Below, one piece after another: positions 50,947 to 60,161 of a stretch of 64,000 bases of DNA (position 1 is the stretch's first letter; each line of letters starts with the position of its first letter). The stretch is from Picocystis sp. L7. Lineage: Eukaryota > Chlorophyta > Picocystophyceae > Picocystales > Picocystaceae. Both the position numbers and the translations under genes were made by a program. The stretch is taken from the NCBI GenBank assembly GCA_020975725.1, contig QXJR01000007.1, forward strand, positions 620,001 to 684,000, in the 5' to 3' direction. The notes below the pieces were generated by a model that was not told the origin of the DNA, did no database searches, and was given only the letters and a program-made list of their open reading frames with translations.

Positions 50947-52734
50947 ATGCACGTGCAACTGCACATTCGAACGCGCACCACGTGCCTCCTGACGAGGAGA
51001 AGGAAGGTCCTTCTGCGTCTGGAAGCGTCCGAAGGACAGAAACGAGGGAAATTCGCGACATCGAAGCAGCAGGGAAGAGGAAGGCAGCCGTGCCGGAGCT
51101 GGGACGGCGGACGAGCGCACGTCGTGCGTGCTACGGGGTCGCATTCAACGGCGAAGGATGCCCTTCCAGGACACTTCGAACTGGAGAAAGCGGTGCTCCT
51201 GGCGAGCTGTGCGTTCGAGAGCTACGAATCGCCGAGCGGTGGTCTCGATGACTTCGACGGATACGACAACCACGTCCAGTATGCTTCGCCGTTCGTGACC
51301 AAGTTCTTCCAAGGCGTACTTCAAGTGCGCGTAATTCGTGCTTGGAACCTGCCGAAAGCCGATCTGATCGGAAAATCCGATCCATATGTCGTGTGCCGCG
51401 TGGGAATGGGTGCCAGGACCACCACCACCAAGAAGAACACATTGGAACCGAAGTGGGACGAAACGTGTCGCCTCTTCGTGGAAGACACCGAACAGCAGTT
51501 CCTGCGCCTGTCCGTGTTCGACGAAGATGCAGTCAAGACGGACGACTGCCTCGGAGAAGCCCAGATCGCATTGAAGGACGTGATCTCTGCTGAAGGGAAA
51601 GCGCCTGCACCTCGAAAGTTCGAACTGGAGCTGCAGAATTTCGGACGAGGATACGGACAAGGAAGCCTGGACGTGGAAGTCACCTTTTTCCCTTTTGATC
51701 CGGATGCAAAGCATCCAAGTTTGCCGACATTGCTGGAAGACCTGGGAACAGGACAGGGTCCCATCCACGAACTGATGTCGACCTTTCGAAGGAACGTAGT
51801 GGATCGATGGAAAATCGACAAGGCCAAGGACGAATGGGAATCCAATCTGTGGAAGTTTCCACCGGAAGGCAATTGGACGCTTCTAGCTACCCTTTCAGCC
51901 TTGTCTGGTTCTTACACCCCCTTGGAGTACGAAAAGGTGGCCTACATCAGCAACACTCGCACCGACACACAAGTAACCTTGTGGCGGAAAACGAATGCCA
52001 ACGTCATCGTGGTGGCCTTTCGAGGCACAGAAATGACCAAGCTGCGCGATTTTGCAACCGATGCGAGCTTGCTCCCTTGCAGCCTGAGTGTCGAGAGGGT
52101 GTCCTCCTCGGGTCCATTGAAGATGCTTCTTGACGAGCCAGCCGTCCATTCTGGTTTTTTGGAAGCGTTCGATTCGGTCAGAGCGAAGTTGATGCACCTT
52201 GTCGACATCATCATGAAACATCCAGTGGAAGGGAACGATGGATCTGGTTGGAAGGTCTACACCACGGGACACAGCTTGGGAGGTGCCTTGGCTACGCTGA
52301 TGGCGGCTGCCTTGGCCGACCGGAACCAGGCGGAAAAATCTGGCTTTGCGTTGTCCATGTACAATTTCGGATCGCCTCGCGTTGGAAACGAGAAGTTCGT
52401 GTCCCAGTACAACCGTTCGGTGCCTGACAGCTTTCGCCTGGTCAACGAGGCAGATGCGGTTCCGCGCGTACCTCTGCTCCTGGGATACAAGCACGTGGAT
52501 CATCCGGTTTACGTGACGGAGTCTGGAGAGCTCTTGGGTCCCGATGGGATCCAGTACACGTCCACTTTGCCTTCGTCCTGGTTGGAGACGGTGGCCAAGA
52601 CGGGCTACGGCGAAGCAGACGACATCGTGGAGGCTTTGGCGGTCCTTTCCAACAGCAGTGCTTTGGCTGCACACATGGAGGACTATTACTTCAGCTCCCT
52701 GCAGAAGATCTTGGACGCACAGGTGCAGCTGTAG
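50947..52734 (+). CDS. Class-3 lipase with N-terminal C2 domain
   Basis: The 595-residue protein has a basic N-terminal region, a C2 domain (about residues 125-240: GVLQVRVIRAWNLPKADLIG, KSDPYVVCRVG, TLEPKWDETCRL, SVFDEDAVKTDDCLGEAQ) and a Lipase_3 alpha/beta-hydrolase domain. Catalytic Ser is in YTTGHSLGGALATLMAAALA, Asp in VNEADAVPRVPLLL, and His in KHVDHPVYV. NVIVVAFRGTEMTKLRDF is the oxyanion-side strand. Plants have a putative plastid triacylglycerol or galactolipid lipase with the same C2 plus class-3 order. The start codon is uncertain: the frame is open to 50830, and a CTGAC motif at about 50990 hints at a 5' intron I could not resolve. Confidence 0.88.
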   Translation: MHVQLHIRTRTTCLLTRRRKVLLRLEASEGQKRGKFATSKQQGRGRQPCRSWDGGRAHVVRATGSHSTAKDALPGHFELEKAVLLASCAFESYESPSGGLDDFDGYDNHVQYASPFVTKFFQGVLQVRVIRAWNLPKADLIGKSDPYVVCRVGMGARTTTTKKNTLEPKWDETCRLFVEDTEQQFLRLSVFDEDAVKTDDCLGEAQIALKDVISAEGKAPAPRKFELELQNFGRGYGQGSLDVEVTFFPFDPDAKHPSLPTLLEDLGTGQGPIHELMSTFRRNVVDRWKIDKAKDEWESNLWKFPPEGNWTLLATLSALSGSYTPLEYEKVAYISNTRTDTQVTLWRKTNANVIVVAFRGTEMTKLRDFATDASLLPCSLSVERVSSSGPLKMLLDEPAVHSGFLEAFDSVRAKLMHLVDIIMKHPVEGNDGSGWKVYTTGHSLGGALATLMAAALADRNQAEKSGFALSMYNFGSPRVGNEKFVSQYNRSVPDSFRLVNEADAVPRVPLLLGYKHVDHPVYVTESGELLGPDGIQYTSTLPSSWLETVAKTGYGEADDIVEALAVLSNSSALAAHMEDYYFSSLQKILDAQVQL

Positions 52735-52854
52735 GTGCGCCACGTGCGGCCTCGTCCCTTGCCTCGGTCCTTGGACCTCCTCCCCTTAACCCAACACTTA
52801 ACTCGGGGCCTCCTCCCTCACCCCCCCACAGCAGGCACACCTGCCTGTCACCCA

Positions 52855-53130
52855 TGGGTCGAGGGAGGGTTGAGGGAGGGAGGGTTGAGGGAGGGTTGTC
52901 CGAGGTTTGAGGGAGGGAGGTTGTGGGAGGGAGGTTTGAGGGAGGGAGGTTTGTCCGAGGTTGAGGGAGGGAGGGTTGTCCGAGGTTGAGGGAGGGAGGG
53001 TTGTGGGAGGGAGGTTTGAGGGAGGGAGGGTTGTCCGAGGTTGAGGGAGGGAGGGTTGTGGGAGGGAGGTTTGAGGGAGGTTTGTCCGAGGTTGTGGGAG
53101 GGAGGTTTGAGGGAGGTTTGTGGGAGAGGT
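52855..53130 (+). repeat. Polypurine minisatellite (GAGGGAGGGAGGTT / GTCCGAGGTT units)
   Basis: Irregular 15-30 bp units built from GAGGGAGGGAGG, TTTGTCCGAGGTTGAGG and TTGTGGGAGGGAGG run up to about 65 bp before the DUF3110 ATG. All frames are open (EGGLREGG or SLPQTS strings) and are artefacts. Pairs of CTTAAC motifs lie just before it (52785-52802). Confidence 0.95.
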
Positions 53131-53195
53131 GGCACGTTTCGTGTTTGGGAGCATCGCGTCGGCGTACGGCGACGCAGGACGAGCACAGAGGAACG

Positions 53196-53933
53196 ATGGC
53201 GACGTTGGCGATGCGATGCGTTGGTTCGTGGGCGCGGCCACGGATGCGTAGGACGGGAAGGAGACACGTGCGTGCCTCGTCCTCCTCCTCGGACGAACCC
53301 GGCGCCGAGGAAGGCGGCAGCTTCGCCGAAGCGTTGGGAGAAGACGCGGCTCGACTGCGCAGCTTCACGCCTGGCGGGTGCTACTTCGTGCCGGACGCCA
53401 CGGGAGGCGGGTACTTCGCCAGCAACACGTCCGAAGAGGACGAAGTGCCGTGGTGGGAGAGCACCGATCACGTGCACGTGTTGATCTTCGGTCGTGGGAC
53501 CGGTGCGGAAGGGATCTACAGCCTCAAATCTCGCGCCACGGAATCCGAAGGTTCGCCGGTGGACGTCATCGTGGCCTTCGAGTGCGAGGACGACGCATGC
53601 AGGTTCGCCGTTCACGTGGAAGCGGCGATGGGACGGTGTCCAGAGCCGGAAGCGGTGGACCCTCAAGATCTGTTGGAATTCTGCGTGGACGCTGGGCACC
53701 ACTGTCGTTTCGAACCGCGTCACAGCATGTTCTTGCCAGCAGAGACGTGTTTGGACATGACCGATTGGGAGCGTTCCAATCGTTTGCGCGGGGGTCATTT
53801 CGAGGTCATCGGCGAGGAACCGGCCTTGAACGAGGGCTGGGGACGCAGCGACGAGGCGCAGCGTTTGCGGGAACGTCTGGAGGCCCTCTTGGAAGGCGAT
53901 GGGGACGACCAGGACGACAAGCACCAACCATGA
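53196..53933 (+). CDS. DUF3110-domain plastid protein
   Basis: The 245-residue protein has a basic transit peptide (MATLAMRCVGSWARPRMRRT ... VRASSSSS). A DUF3110 domain covers about residues 85-175: VHVLIFGRGTGAEGIYSLKS, VIVAFECEDDACRFAVHVEA, then PEAVDPQDLLEFCVDAGHHC. DUF3110 occurs in cyanobacteria and plastids with unknown function; the domain has a ferredoxin-like look. The acidic N-terminal half and charged C-terminal helix are not recognised. Confidence 0.83.
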   Translation: MATLAMRCVGSWARPRMRRTGRRHVRASSSSSDEPGAEEGGSFAEALGEDAARLRSFTPGGCYFVPDATGGGYFASNTSEEDEVPWWESTDHVHVLIFGRGTGAEGIYSLKSRATESEGSPVDVIVAFECEDDACRFAVHVEAAMGRCPEPEAVDPQDLLEFCVDAGHHCRFEPRHSMFLPAETCLDMTDWERSNRLRGGHFEVIGEEPALNEGWGRSDEAQRLRERLEALLEGDGDDQDDKHQP

Positions 53934-54103
53934 ACCCGTCCATGCATGCATCCAGCCTCCCTGGTTGCTCTCCTGCACACACATCCCCAGACCCCCTCCT
54001 CCCTTCCTACGAATAAATCCCTTCTGTTCCTTCCTTTCATGGGTTCGCTTCAAAGGGGACCTCGGGGGCGGGATCCCCATGGATCGGATCGGATGGCCCC
54101 GAA

Positions 54104-54122
54104 GTTAAGTACCTGGGTTAAG
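54104..54122. promoter_or_regulatory. Paired GTTAAG motifs upstream of the amidotransferase gene
   Basis: GTTAAG (54104-54109) and GGTTAAG (54116-54122) lie 94-112 bp upstream of the ATG, the same placement as at the NdhV-like and XPO7 genes. Confidence 0.4.
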
Positions 54123-54215
54123 GGAAGGAAGGACGTGGGCGCGATGGGCGATGGACGTTCCTCTTCGACGCCATAACCAGGCGTTTCGCGAAGGAGCGCG
54201 GGGTCCTCGGCCTCG

Positions 54216-55265
54216 ATGAGGCTCGCACTGCTGGACTGCGAGGACGTGGACGACGAGAAAACGAGGCAGGAGCGGTGGAAGGAAGGGTACGGTGTGGAAG
54301 GAGACGTGTGGGAAGTGTTCCGTTGCTACTTGGGACACGTGCCGGACAGCGACGATTGGGAGAGGCTGGACGGCGCCGTGGTGACGTCTTCCGTCCATGA
54401 AGCCACGGAAGAGAAAGCATGGATCGTCCAGACGGCACAGGCGGTGCGAAACGCCGTACGAACGGGACGCGTGCGCGTCCTCGCCTCCTGTTTCGGATGC
54501 CAGCTGATGGCCGTGGCCATGGGAGGACGCCTGGCGACGTGTCGGGAACCAGCGTACGTGCTGCAAGTGGACCAGGTGCGTCCCACGACGACCATGCAGA
54601 CCAGTCCGATGTGCAGAGGATGGAACGCCGCAGAAACGCGCCTCCTGACCGCCTGTACGTCCCACGTCGTGGTCCTGCCGCGAGGCGCCGTGCTCCTGGC
54701 CACCGCCACGACGACACGTGCAGCGATCTGGACGGACGGGAGAGCGCTCCTGGCCTGGCAATTGCGTCCTGAAATGGACGTGGAAGGCGCAAAGAGGTCG
54801 ATCCTGCCGCTGGCCGACGGCAGGATGCGTCTAGAAGATCGTAGACGCCTCGAACACGCGACGAACGAAGACGCCGATGGCGCCAAAGCGTTCCTCGCTC
54901 TGGGAAGGAGGTTCCTGCACGGACAGGAACACGGATGGATGCCGAGAGACGTCAAAGAAGCCGAAGAAGAGATGCGACGTGCTGCACGTGCGCTGGTCCA
55001 AGTGGCAAAACGAGACGCACTCGCCGACGAAACCCAACGGACCTTGGCCATGAACCTCGCGGCCGCGGAACGCCTCGAGCGCGTACGAGACGCGGTCTTG
55101 CGCGTCTCCACCTACGTGGGAGACGTGAAAGTGGCCAGGGAGAAGTGCCAGCGATGCGAGGACACCTTGGAATGTGCAGAACAGCGCGTCTCGGCGCTGG
55201 AGGTCATGGTGGACGGTATGCTCCGTCGTGCCGATGCGTTGGAATCCAGGCTGGCTCATGCATGA
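54216..55265 (+). CDS. Class I glutamine amidotransferase-like protein lacking the catalytic His
   Basis: The 349-residue protein has a GATase1 domain at about residues 1-190, then a long coiled coil (about 230-345). The nucleophile Cys92 is in VLASCFGCQLMAVAMGG, matching G-x-CFG-H-Q-x-x-A except for His to Cys at 95. The usual HPE that completes the triad reads WQLRPEMD: Arg184 replaces His, while Glu186 remains. It resembles plant GAT1-type or gamma-glutamyl-peptidase-like proteins in MRLALLDCED...VFRCYLGHVP. Loss of the His suggests no glutaminase activity or a changed mechanism. The coiled coil is an addition not typical of those enzymes. Confidence 0.8.
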   Translation: MRLALLDCEDVDDEKTRQERWKEGYGVEGDVWEVFRCYLGHVPDSDDWERLDGAVVTSSVHEATEEKAWIVQTAQAVRNAVRTGRVRVLASCFGCQLMAVAMGGRLATCREPAYVLQVDQVRPTTTMQTSPMCRGWNAAETRLLTACTSHVVVLPRGAVLLATATTTRAAIWTDGRALLAWQLRPEMDVEGAKRSILPLADGRMRLEDRRRLEHATNEDADGAKAFLALGRRFLHGQEHGWMPRDVKEAEEEMRRAARALVQVAKRDALADETQRTLAMNLAAAERLERVRDAVLRVSTYVGDVKVAREKCQRCEDTLECAEQRVSALEVMVDGMLRRADALESRLAHA

Positions 55266-55970
55266 TCCTCTCCCGTGCTTCCATTCTTCCTCATGGAGGC
55301 TACCGAAGAACAGGCTGGGATGAATCCTCGCCTGCATTCCCAACGCCATTCCTCCTCGTGAAAAATGGGCGGAGGGGGCACGTCTGAAGCAACAACGCGC
55401 GGCCCGAACGTCGCAACCTGGCTTGAAAAGAATACGGAGGGCATGGTCGGTTTACAGAAATGGCAGTGCCTGAACCCCGCCCTACCGACGAAGGCGGGGA
55501 TCGAACGGTTGCATTGGGTGGTGCTTGCGCGGTTGATAGGCTTCCGTCTGGATCCAAGGAGCGTGGTGGGTTCTCGACAGGACCGTCAAAACCGAACCTG
55601 CCACGGAAGGGCATGTGTCCTCGTCGGTGCGGCTCAAGCAAAGGGAAGACCGCACGGGGTCGGACCTATCTTGGGTGGTGGGACAGCTTCGATGGGTGCG
55701 TCCTCGCTGCTCCCCCCATCGGGCACGGTCCCTCGGCACCGTGCACCTCTTTGTCCATCGCAATTCCCATTGCCGGCACTTGGGCGGTCCCCTTTGCTTC
55801 TATCGCTGCTTGGAACGCCGTTGCCTAGCCACCGCACCGCCTCTCTTCAGGTGAGACTTGTCGTTGGAAAGGAACGGAAGCGGTTCCAGGGACGTTCGAG
55901 ACCCTGGCTCCCCGTTGCTACAGGGGCGGCACAGGTTTGGACGTGCACCTTCTGGTGCGCGGCTTTGCGC
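55266..55970. other. Intergenic upstream of the formiminotransferase-like gene
   Basis: A frame is open back to an ATG at 55365 and continues in phase into the next gene, but its composition is not protein-like. It is probably 5' flank or UTR. Confidence 0.5.
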
Positions 55971-56933
55971 ATGGCCAAGGCGACGATGGAACGGGCATCC
56001 GCCATCGCCTGCAACGTCTACGTGTCGGAAGGAAGGGACAGGAAGGTGCTCAAGGCGCTGGAGGAACGAGCCATGCGCCTGGGAGCGGCCATCTGCGCCA
56101 ACGTGTTCGTAGACGCCGCCTACCATCGCACAGGATACACATTCGTCGCACCTTGGAGCCGCAGCGAGCGATTCGCAGAAGACGTGGCCGATTTCTCCGC
56201 CTGTGCGGTCCAACACGTGGATCTCAGGAACCATGTGGCGGCACATCCGAGGCTGGGAGCCGTGGACCACGTCCTGTGCGCGCCCATCCCACCACGGAGC
56301 GGTGACGACGTGCGCACCTGGAGCGCACGTGATGTGGCCTTGCGCGTGGCAGAAGGGCTGGCGAAGAAGACGAACGTGAGCGTGGCCGTGTATGGAGATG
56401 CAGACGAACAAGGAAGGAGCTTGGCGGACGTGAGAAGGGCGCTGGGATACTTCCAAGGGGCCACCGACGGCGTGTGGAAAGGATGCCTGAACTTGCCTGC
56501 AGGTGCAGAGCAATTGCTGCAATTTGGACCCAAAACGCCGCCCGATAACAGCGGTGTGACCGTCGTGGGAGCCTGCCCATGGGTGGTCAACTACAACGTG
56601 AGGATGCAAACCACGGATCTGCAAAAGGCCGCCCGGGTGGCCAAAAAGGTCAGCGCCAGAGGAGGGGGGATGCCGGGCGTGCAAGCCATGGCCCTTCCCC
56701 ACAGGGATGGCGTAGAAGTTGCCTGCAACCTGTTGTTTCCGGAAGTGGCGGGTCCAGAAGATGTGCAACGCAAAGTGGAAGAGCTAGGAAAGGAAATGGG
56801 CATCCCTGTTGACGTCGGATATGTCATTGGAAAGACACCTCGGCAGCTGCTGGAGATGGCAATGCGGGGGGTCCAAGACCAAGAAGGGGATCCAGAACGA
56901 GAAGAAAGGGATGGAGCACCAGAGAGGATGTGA
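55971..56933 (+). CDS. Formiminotransferase N-domain protein
   Basis: The 320-residue protein resembles the N-terminal subdomains of glutamate formiminotransferase (FTCD) and the stand-alone plant folate-binding homologue. Blocks include IACNVYVSEGRDRKVLKALE, ANVFVDAAYHRTGYTFVAPW, DLRNHVAAHPRLGAVDHVLC with a catalytic-type His, FGPKTPPDNSGVTVVGACPW, VNYNVRMQTTDLQKAARVAK and RGGGMPGVQAMALPHRDGVE. The VACNLLFPEVAGPEDVQRKV segment is the second subdomain. The cyclodeaminase half is absent. Plants lack histidine degradation by this route, so the role may be in one-carbon folate metabolism. Confidence 0.88.
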   Translation: MAKATMERASAIACNVYVSEGRDRKVLKALEERAMRLGAAICANVFVDAAYHRTGYTFVAPWSRSERFAEDVADFSACAVQHVDLRNHVAAHPRLGAVDHVLCAPIPPRSGDDVRTWSARDVALRVAEGLAKKTNVSVAVYGDADEQGRSLADVRRALGYFQGATDGVWKGCLNLPAGAEQLLQFGPKTPPDNSGVTVVGACPWVVNYNVRMQTTDLQKAARVAKKVSARGGGMPGVQAMALPHRDGVEVACNLLFPEVAGPEDVQRKVEELGKEMGIPVDVGYVIGKTPRQLLEMAMRGVQDQEGDPEREERDGAPERM

Positions 56934-57087
56934 AAGGCATCCGCGTCTCAGCAATGGCCGACCCACGCAAAATCTCATGCGACGAAGGATGCCCGTGTTG
57001 GCACATGTTTATTCAAGCACGGCTGCAGTCCATGCAAGCGTGGTTATCCGGGAGTTTGGGCAAGGGTAGTGTACCGAAAGTGCAATA

Positions 57088-57963
57088 TCAACCAGGTACA
57101 AAGTAGTCCATCTGGTCGATTGGTAGGTTCAGAGGTGTTGTGCGCATCTCTTCAAAGGGAACAAGTATGTAAGGGTTCAGTCCTGTCCTGTGCGTTTCAA
57201 TGCGGGACTCGTCCCGTACATGAACACCCTCTTCTGGATCATACATCGTCCTGCGCTCCTCGTAGCTGCTGGTAAGAGACTCGATGTTCAGCCTATTGTA
57301 AGCCCCCGGACAGGTGGAACGCAGCAGCAGGCGCGTTCGAATTTCCGTAGGGTTCTTGCCAGGGTATACGATGGACACATGGACCTTATTGCCCTCCATG
57401 TGATAGGATCCAGCATACACCCCATCGCGCGCACCCCGTGCCTTGTTTTTCGGTACGCGCATGAGTTGGAAAACCTCTTCGGGGGGGTGGGGTGACGTCT
57501 TATATACAAACGTGCCATCAGGATAGAATCTGTAATACCGGAAGTAGCGGACCAAGTGCACCGGATTCTTTACATCCCAGTGCACGATACCTGTCCTGAT
57601 GTAGGTGTTCCTGCTTATGTACAACCCATCCGTCCGCAGCCTAGGCCGTTCGATCCACATCCGATACCAGTCCCCTCCGTACTTGGTGTCCACCAACTTC
57701 TTGTTGACATCTTCCCCATACATTTGCCACGTGAGTTGACACGCGGCATCCCAAAGCTTCGGTGTCGTGCACATGTCTCTCCATCCCTTGCACACACAAG
57801 CCACCTTTCCCAGCGTCACTGGTGGCAAGTAGCCGAATATCCTGATCATGAGCTCTTCGTGCAGCATCTTTTGAACAAGCGCAAGCTCGTGTTGTACGAC
57901 AGACACACCGCCAATTCTGTTCCCATACAGGTACAGCCATGGTCTCCTGGTGGTGAGCACCAT
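57088..57963 (-). CDS. FBXO9: F-box protein of the FBXO9 type
   Basis: The 291-residue protein has an F-box at about residues 33-75 (MLHEELMIRIFGYLPPVTLG, KVACVCKGWRDMCTTPKLWD) that should bind Skp1 in an SCF ubiquitin ligase. The substrate-side region reads WYRMWIERPRLRTDGLYISR, NTYIRTGIVHWD, RYYRFYPDGTFVYKTS and GVYAGSYHMEGNKVHVSI, matching FBXO9 and Hrt3. The N-terminal TPR of animal FBXO9 is missing. The ATG lies only 28 nt after the stop of an upstream small ORF on the same strand, a spacing compatible with one dicistronic mRNA. Confidence 0.88.
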   Translation of the reverse strand: MVLTTRRPWLYLYGNRIGGVSVVQHELALVQKMLHEELMIRIFGYLPPVTLGKVACVCKGWRDMCTTPKLWDAACQLTWQMYGEDVNKKLVDTKYGGDWYRMWIERPRLRTDGLYISRNTYIRTGIVHWDVKNPVHLVRYFRYYRFYPDGTFVYKTSPHPPEEVFQLMRVPKNKARGARDGVYAGSYHMEGNKVHVSIVYPGKNPTEIRTRLLLRSTCPGAYNRLNIESLTSSYEERRTMYDPEEGVHVRDESRIETHRTGLNPYILVPFEEMRTTPLNLPIDQMDYFVPG

Positions 57964-57991
57964 CTTCGCGTCCTCTTTCCCTCCGACTGGC

Positions 57992-58258
57992 CTAGATGGC
58001 GAGGCTCGACAGCAGCTGTTCGAGTTCCTCCTGCTGTTTCCTATCCCTTTCGGCGCTCAGCAGCTCGAGGCACTTCCTCGCAACGCCTTTGCGATGGACG
58101 ACGTAGCAGGACGTCCTCGGCAGTTTCTCCAACCTGTCTTCGGTCAGTTTCTCACCATTCTCCTCGCGGCTCGTTGTTCCGCTCGAACCTTCCACGCACC
58201 TCTCCAGCTCTTCCAGCAGCCTTTGCTTCCTCCTTTCGTGCGAGAGGATCCCTTCCAT
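57992..58258 (-). CDS. Conserved small helical protein, two exons, upstream of the F-box gene
   Basis: The coding sequence is join(58258..58200, 58133..57992), 66 residues. Splicing a 66-bp intron (GTGCGT donor, CTGAC, CAG) gives MEGILSHERRKQRLLEELER followed by LEKLPRTSCYVVHRKGVARK and CLELLSAERDRKQQ, ending QLLSSLAI. Unspliced, the frame also stays open (88 residues), but the spliced form gives a continuous LEELERLEKLPRTS helix. I recall similar short green-plant and algal proteins with 'RLEKLPRTSRY...HR..V..KALELL' but no known function. The stop is 28 nt before the F-box ATG. Confidence 0.62.
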   Translation of the reverse strand: MEGILSHERRKQRLLEELERCVEGSSGTTSREENGEKLTEDRLEKLPRTSCYVVHRKGVARKCLELLSAERDRKQQEELEQLLSSLAI

Positions 58259-58477
58259 GCGCGAGAAAGGCGCGGATTCGTCCGACGCGCTCGACGCGAA
58301 TGCGCTGGTTCGGTGGGAACAGGGAAAGGGTGCATGAGACCCGATTCCTTCCTTTTCGATTGGGAAGGCATCTCCAATCCATTGGGAATGGGTGTCCCTT
58401 TCCATCCCGGACAGCCGACCCAAGGCCTCTCGATGGGTTGGGCACCTTCCCAGGGGACGTGGACCCAGATGCACACA

Positions 58478-58605
58478 ACCACACACACACACTCACACAA
58501 GTACACATACACACACACACTCGCACACGTACACCTACACACTCGCACACATACACATACACATACACACATACACATTCACACATACACACAACGATTG
58601 GCACG
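58478..58605 (+). repeat. CA / TACACA microsatellite
   Basis: CA dinucleotides are interspersed with TACACA and CTCACA units, between the small-protein gene and the PPX-type gene. It lies near the start of divergent transcription units, as does the TG array at 3.9 kb. Confidence 0.93.
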
Positions 58606-58937
58606 GACAGAAACAGAGCCACACAGATAGACACCTGCACAGACACACATCGTGAGAGGCACAGAGAAAACAGGGAGCCCGACGGGATGCCAGCGAATAT
58701 TCGCATGAAGGGATCCAAAATCCCCCGACCCAATGGGGAAGACAGAGCACGGGGAAACGGTACCCCTTTCCTCGCCGTGGATTCCGAACGTTTTCCTTCG
58801 CGTTGGGTTCGGATCCCTTCCGAATGCCTTTCGAAGGGCGTGACCCGTGGAGGCGGTCCGAATCGGGAGGCAGGTCTCGTCGTGCTTTGGTCCGTCCAAG
58901 AAAATCTCGAAACCGAAAGACCAGAAGCACGCGCGCG

Positions 58938-60161
58938 ATGCGCATCTCCGCGAACGTGGTGGCCTCGAACGTCGCACCGAAGTCGCTGGACGCGAAAGAA
59001 GCGCCTGGGGAGGTGCAGGTGAAGCGATCGAAAGGCGTGGGGCAGCTCAATGCCTTCCTGAAGGAGGCCAAGGCCAGTCTGAAAACGAAAAACCGACACT
59101 TCACGATTGTGCTCGGCAACGAATCTGCCGACCTCGATTCGGTGGTCTCGGCCGTGATGATGGCCTACTTGAAGAGTGAGCTGTGTCCTGAAGAGGTATA
59201 CGTGCCCCTCGTGAACATCCCAAGAGCAGACCTTGAACTGCGGTCCGATGTCACCTGGCTGCTGGAAGACACTGGAGTGGAACGGGAGGAGCTGGTGTTC
59301 AGAGAAGAGTTGGACCTGATGGAGTTGCATCGCGAAGGGAGGCTCAATATCTATCTCGTGGATCAAAATCGACTTCCAAAGATGCTGGAACAGCTCAAGG
59401 AAGATGTAATTGGAGTGCTGGACCACCATGTGGACGAACGGGGTTTCCTGGACGTGGCCGAAAGACGTGTCGACCTCGTGGGATCATGCACATCGCTGGT
59501 TGCAGAGATGATTGCGGAAAAAGAGCCTCGGTTACTAGCAAACGATTGGATCTGCAAATTAATGCTTGGTGCGATTCTGGCTGATACAGTGTGCCTGGAC
59601 TGGGAAACTGGGAGAACTACCGACCTGGACGAACAGATGGCAGCATTGCTGTTGCGAGGTGCAGGATCCATGGGGGCACAGGGTCTTTTTGGAATTCTTA
59701 GGGAAATGAAGTGCAATCAGGAGTCACTCAGGACATATGATGCATTGCGTAGGGATTATAAGCAATGGACTTTGGGTGATGTGGAAGTAGGAATGAGCAG
59801 CACCAATCTTCCCATCGAACGCCTAGTAGATCGAGCAGATTTTGGAAGCGACCTAGGCCACTTTATGGAGAACAAAAAGATCGATTGTTTGGTAATCATG
59901 CCATCATTTGTGGATGAAGCACAGGTGTTTAGAAGACAGCTCATCCTCATCCCTTCACGGAGGTATGTTCCAAACATTTCAACCTTGTCGCACTACCTGG
60001 TAGCAGAAGAAAGGGGGCTACAGCTGCAAGAGAAAGTTTGCGACGGGCTTCCTCGGGGATCATGTAACTACCAACAGCACAATGTCAAGGCTTCAAGGAA
60101 ATCTTTGCAGCCTATCTTGCAAGATTTCTACGCAAGGCATGCAAGCAAAGTTGACTCATGA
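58938..60161 (+). CDS. DHH-family exopolyphosphatase (PPX1/PRUNE type)
   Basis: The 407-residue protein hydrolyses polyphosphate or short-chain phosphates with Mn/Co. DHH superfamily motifs appear in order: GNESADLDSVVSAVMMAYLK (motif I, D.D), IYLVDQNRLPKM (motif II), VIGVLDHHVDERGF (motif III, DHH), LVGSCTSLVAEMI and GAILADTVCLDW (motif IV Asp). A DHHA2 domain follows (LRRDYKQWTLGDVEVGMSST, LPIERLVDR). The start is the ATG directly before a short N-terminal extension (MRISANVVASNVAPKSLDAK) that might target an organelle. Upstream in-frame ATGs are in low-complexity sequence. Confidence 0.9.
   Translation: MRISANVVASNVAPKSLDAKEAPGEVQVKRSKGVGQLNAFLKEAKASLKTKNRHFTIVLGNESADLDSVVSAVMMAYLKSELCPEEVYVPLVNIPRADLELRSDVTWLLEDTGVEREELVFREELDLMELHREGRLNIYLVDQNRLPKMLEQLKEDVIGVLDHHVDERGFLDVAERRVDLVGSCTSLVAEMIAEKEPRLLANDWICKLMLGAILADTVCLDWETGRTTDLDEQMAALLLRGAGSMGAQGLFGILREMKCNQESLRTYDALRRDYKQWTLGDVEVGMSSTNLPIERLVDRADFGSDLGHFMENKKIDCLVIMPSFVDEAQVFRRQLILIPSRRYVPNISTLSHYLVAEERGLQLQEKVCDGLPRGSCNYQQHNVKASRKSLQPILQDFYARHASKVDS

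Noticed and set aside
52848-54080. 410-codon antisense ORF across the polypurine repeat and DUF3110 gene
   Set aside because: It is built from the minisatellite (SLPQTS strings) and the antisense of a conserved domain.
55365-55970. In-frame N-terminal extension of the formiminotransferase-like protein
   Set aside because: No targeting or domain features; the family normally begins near the ATG at 55971.
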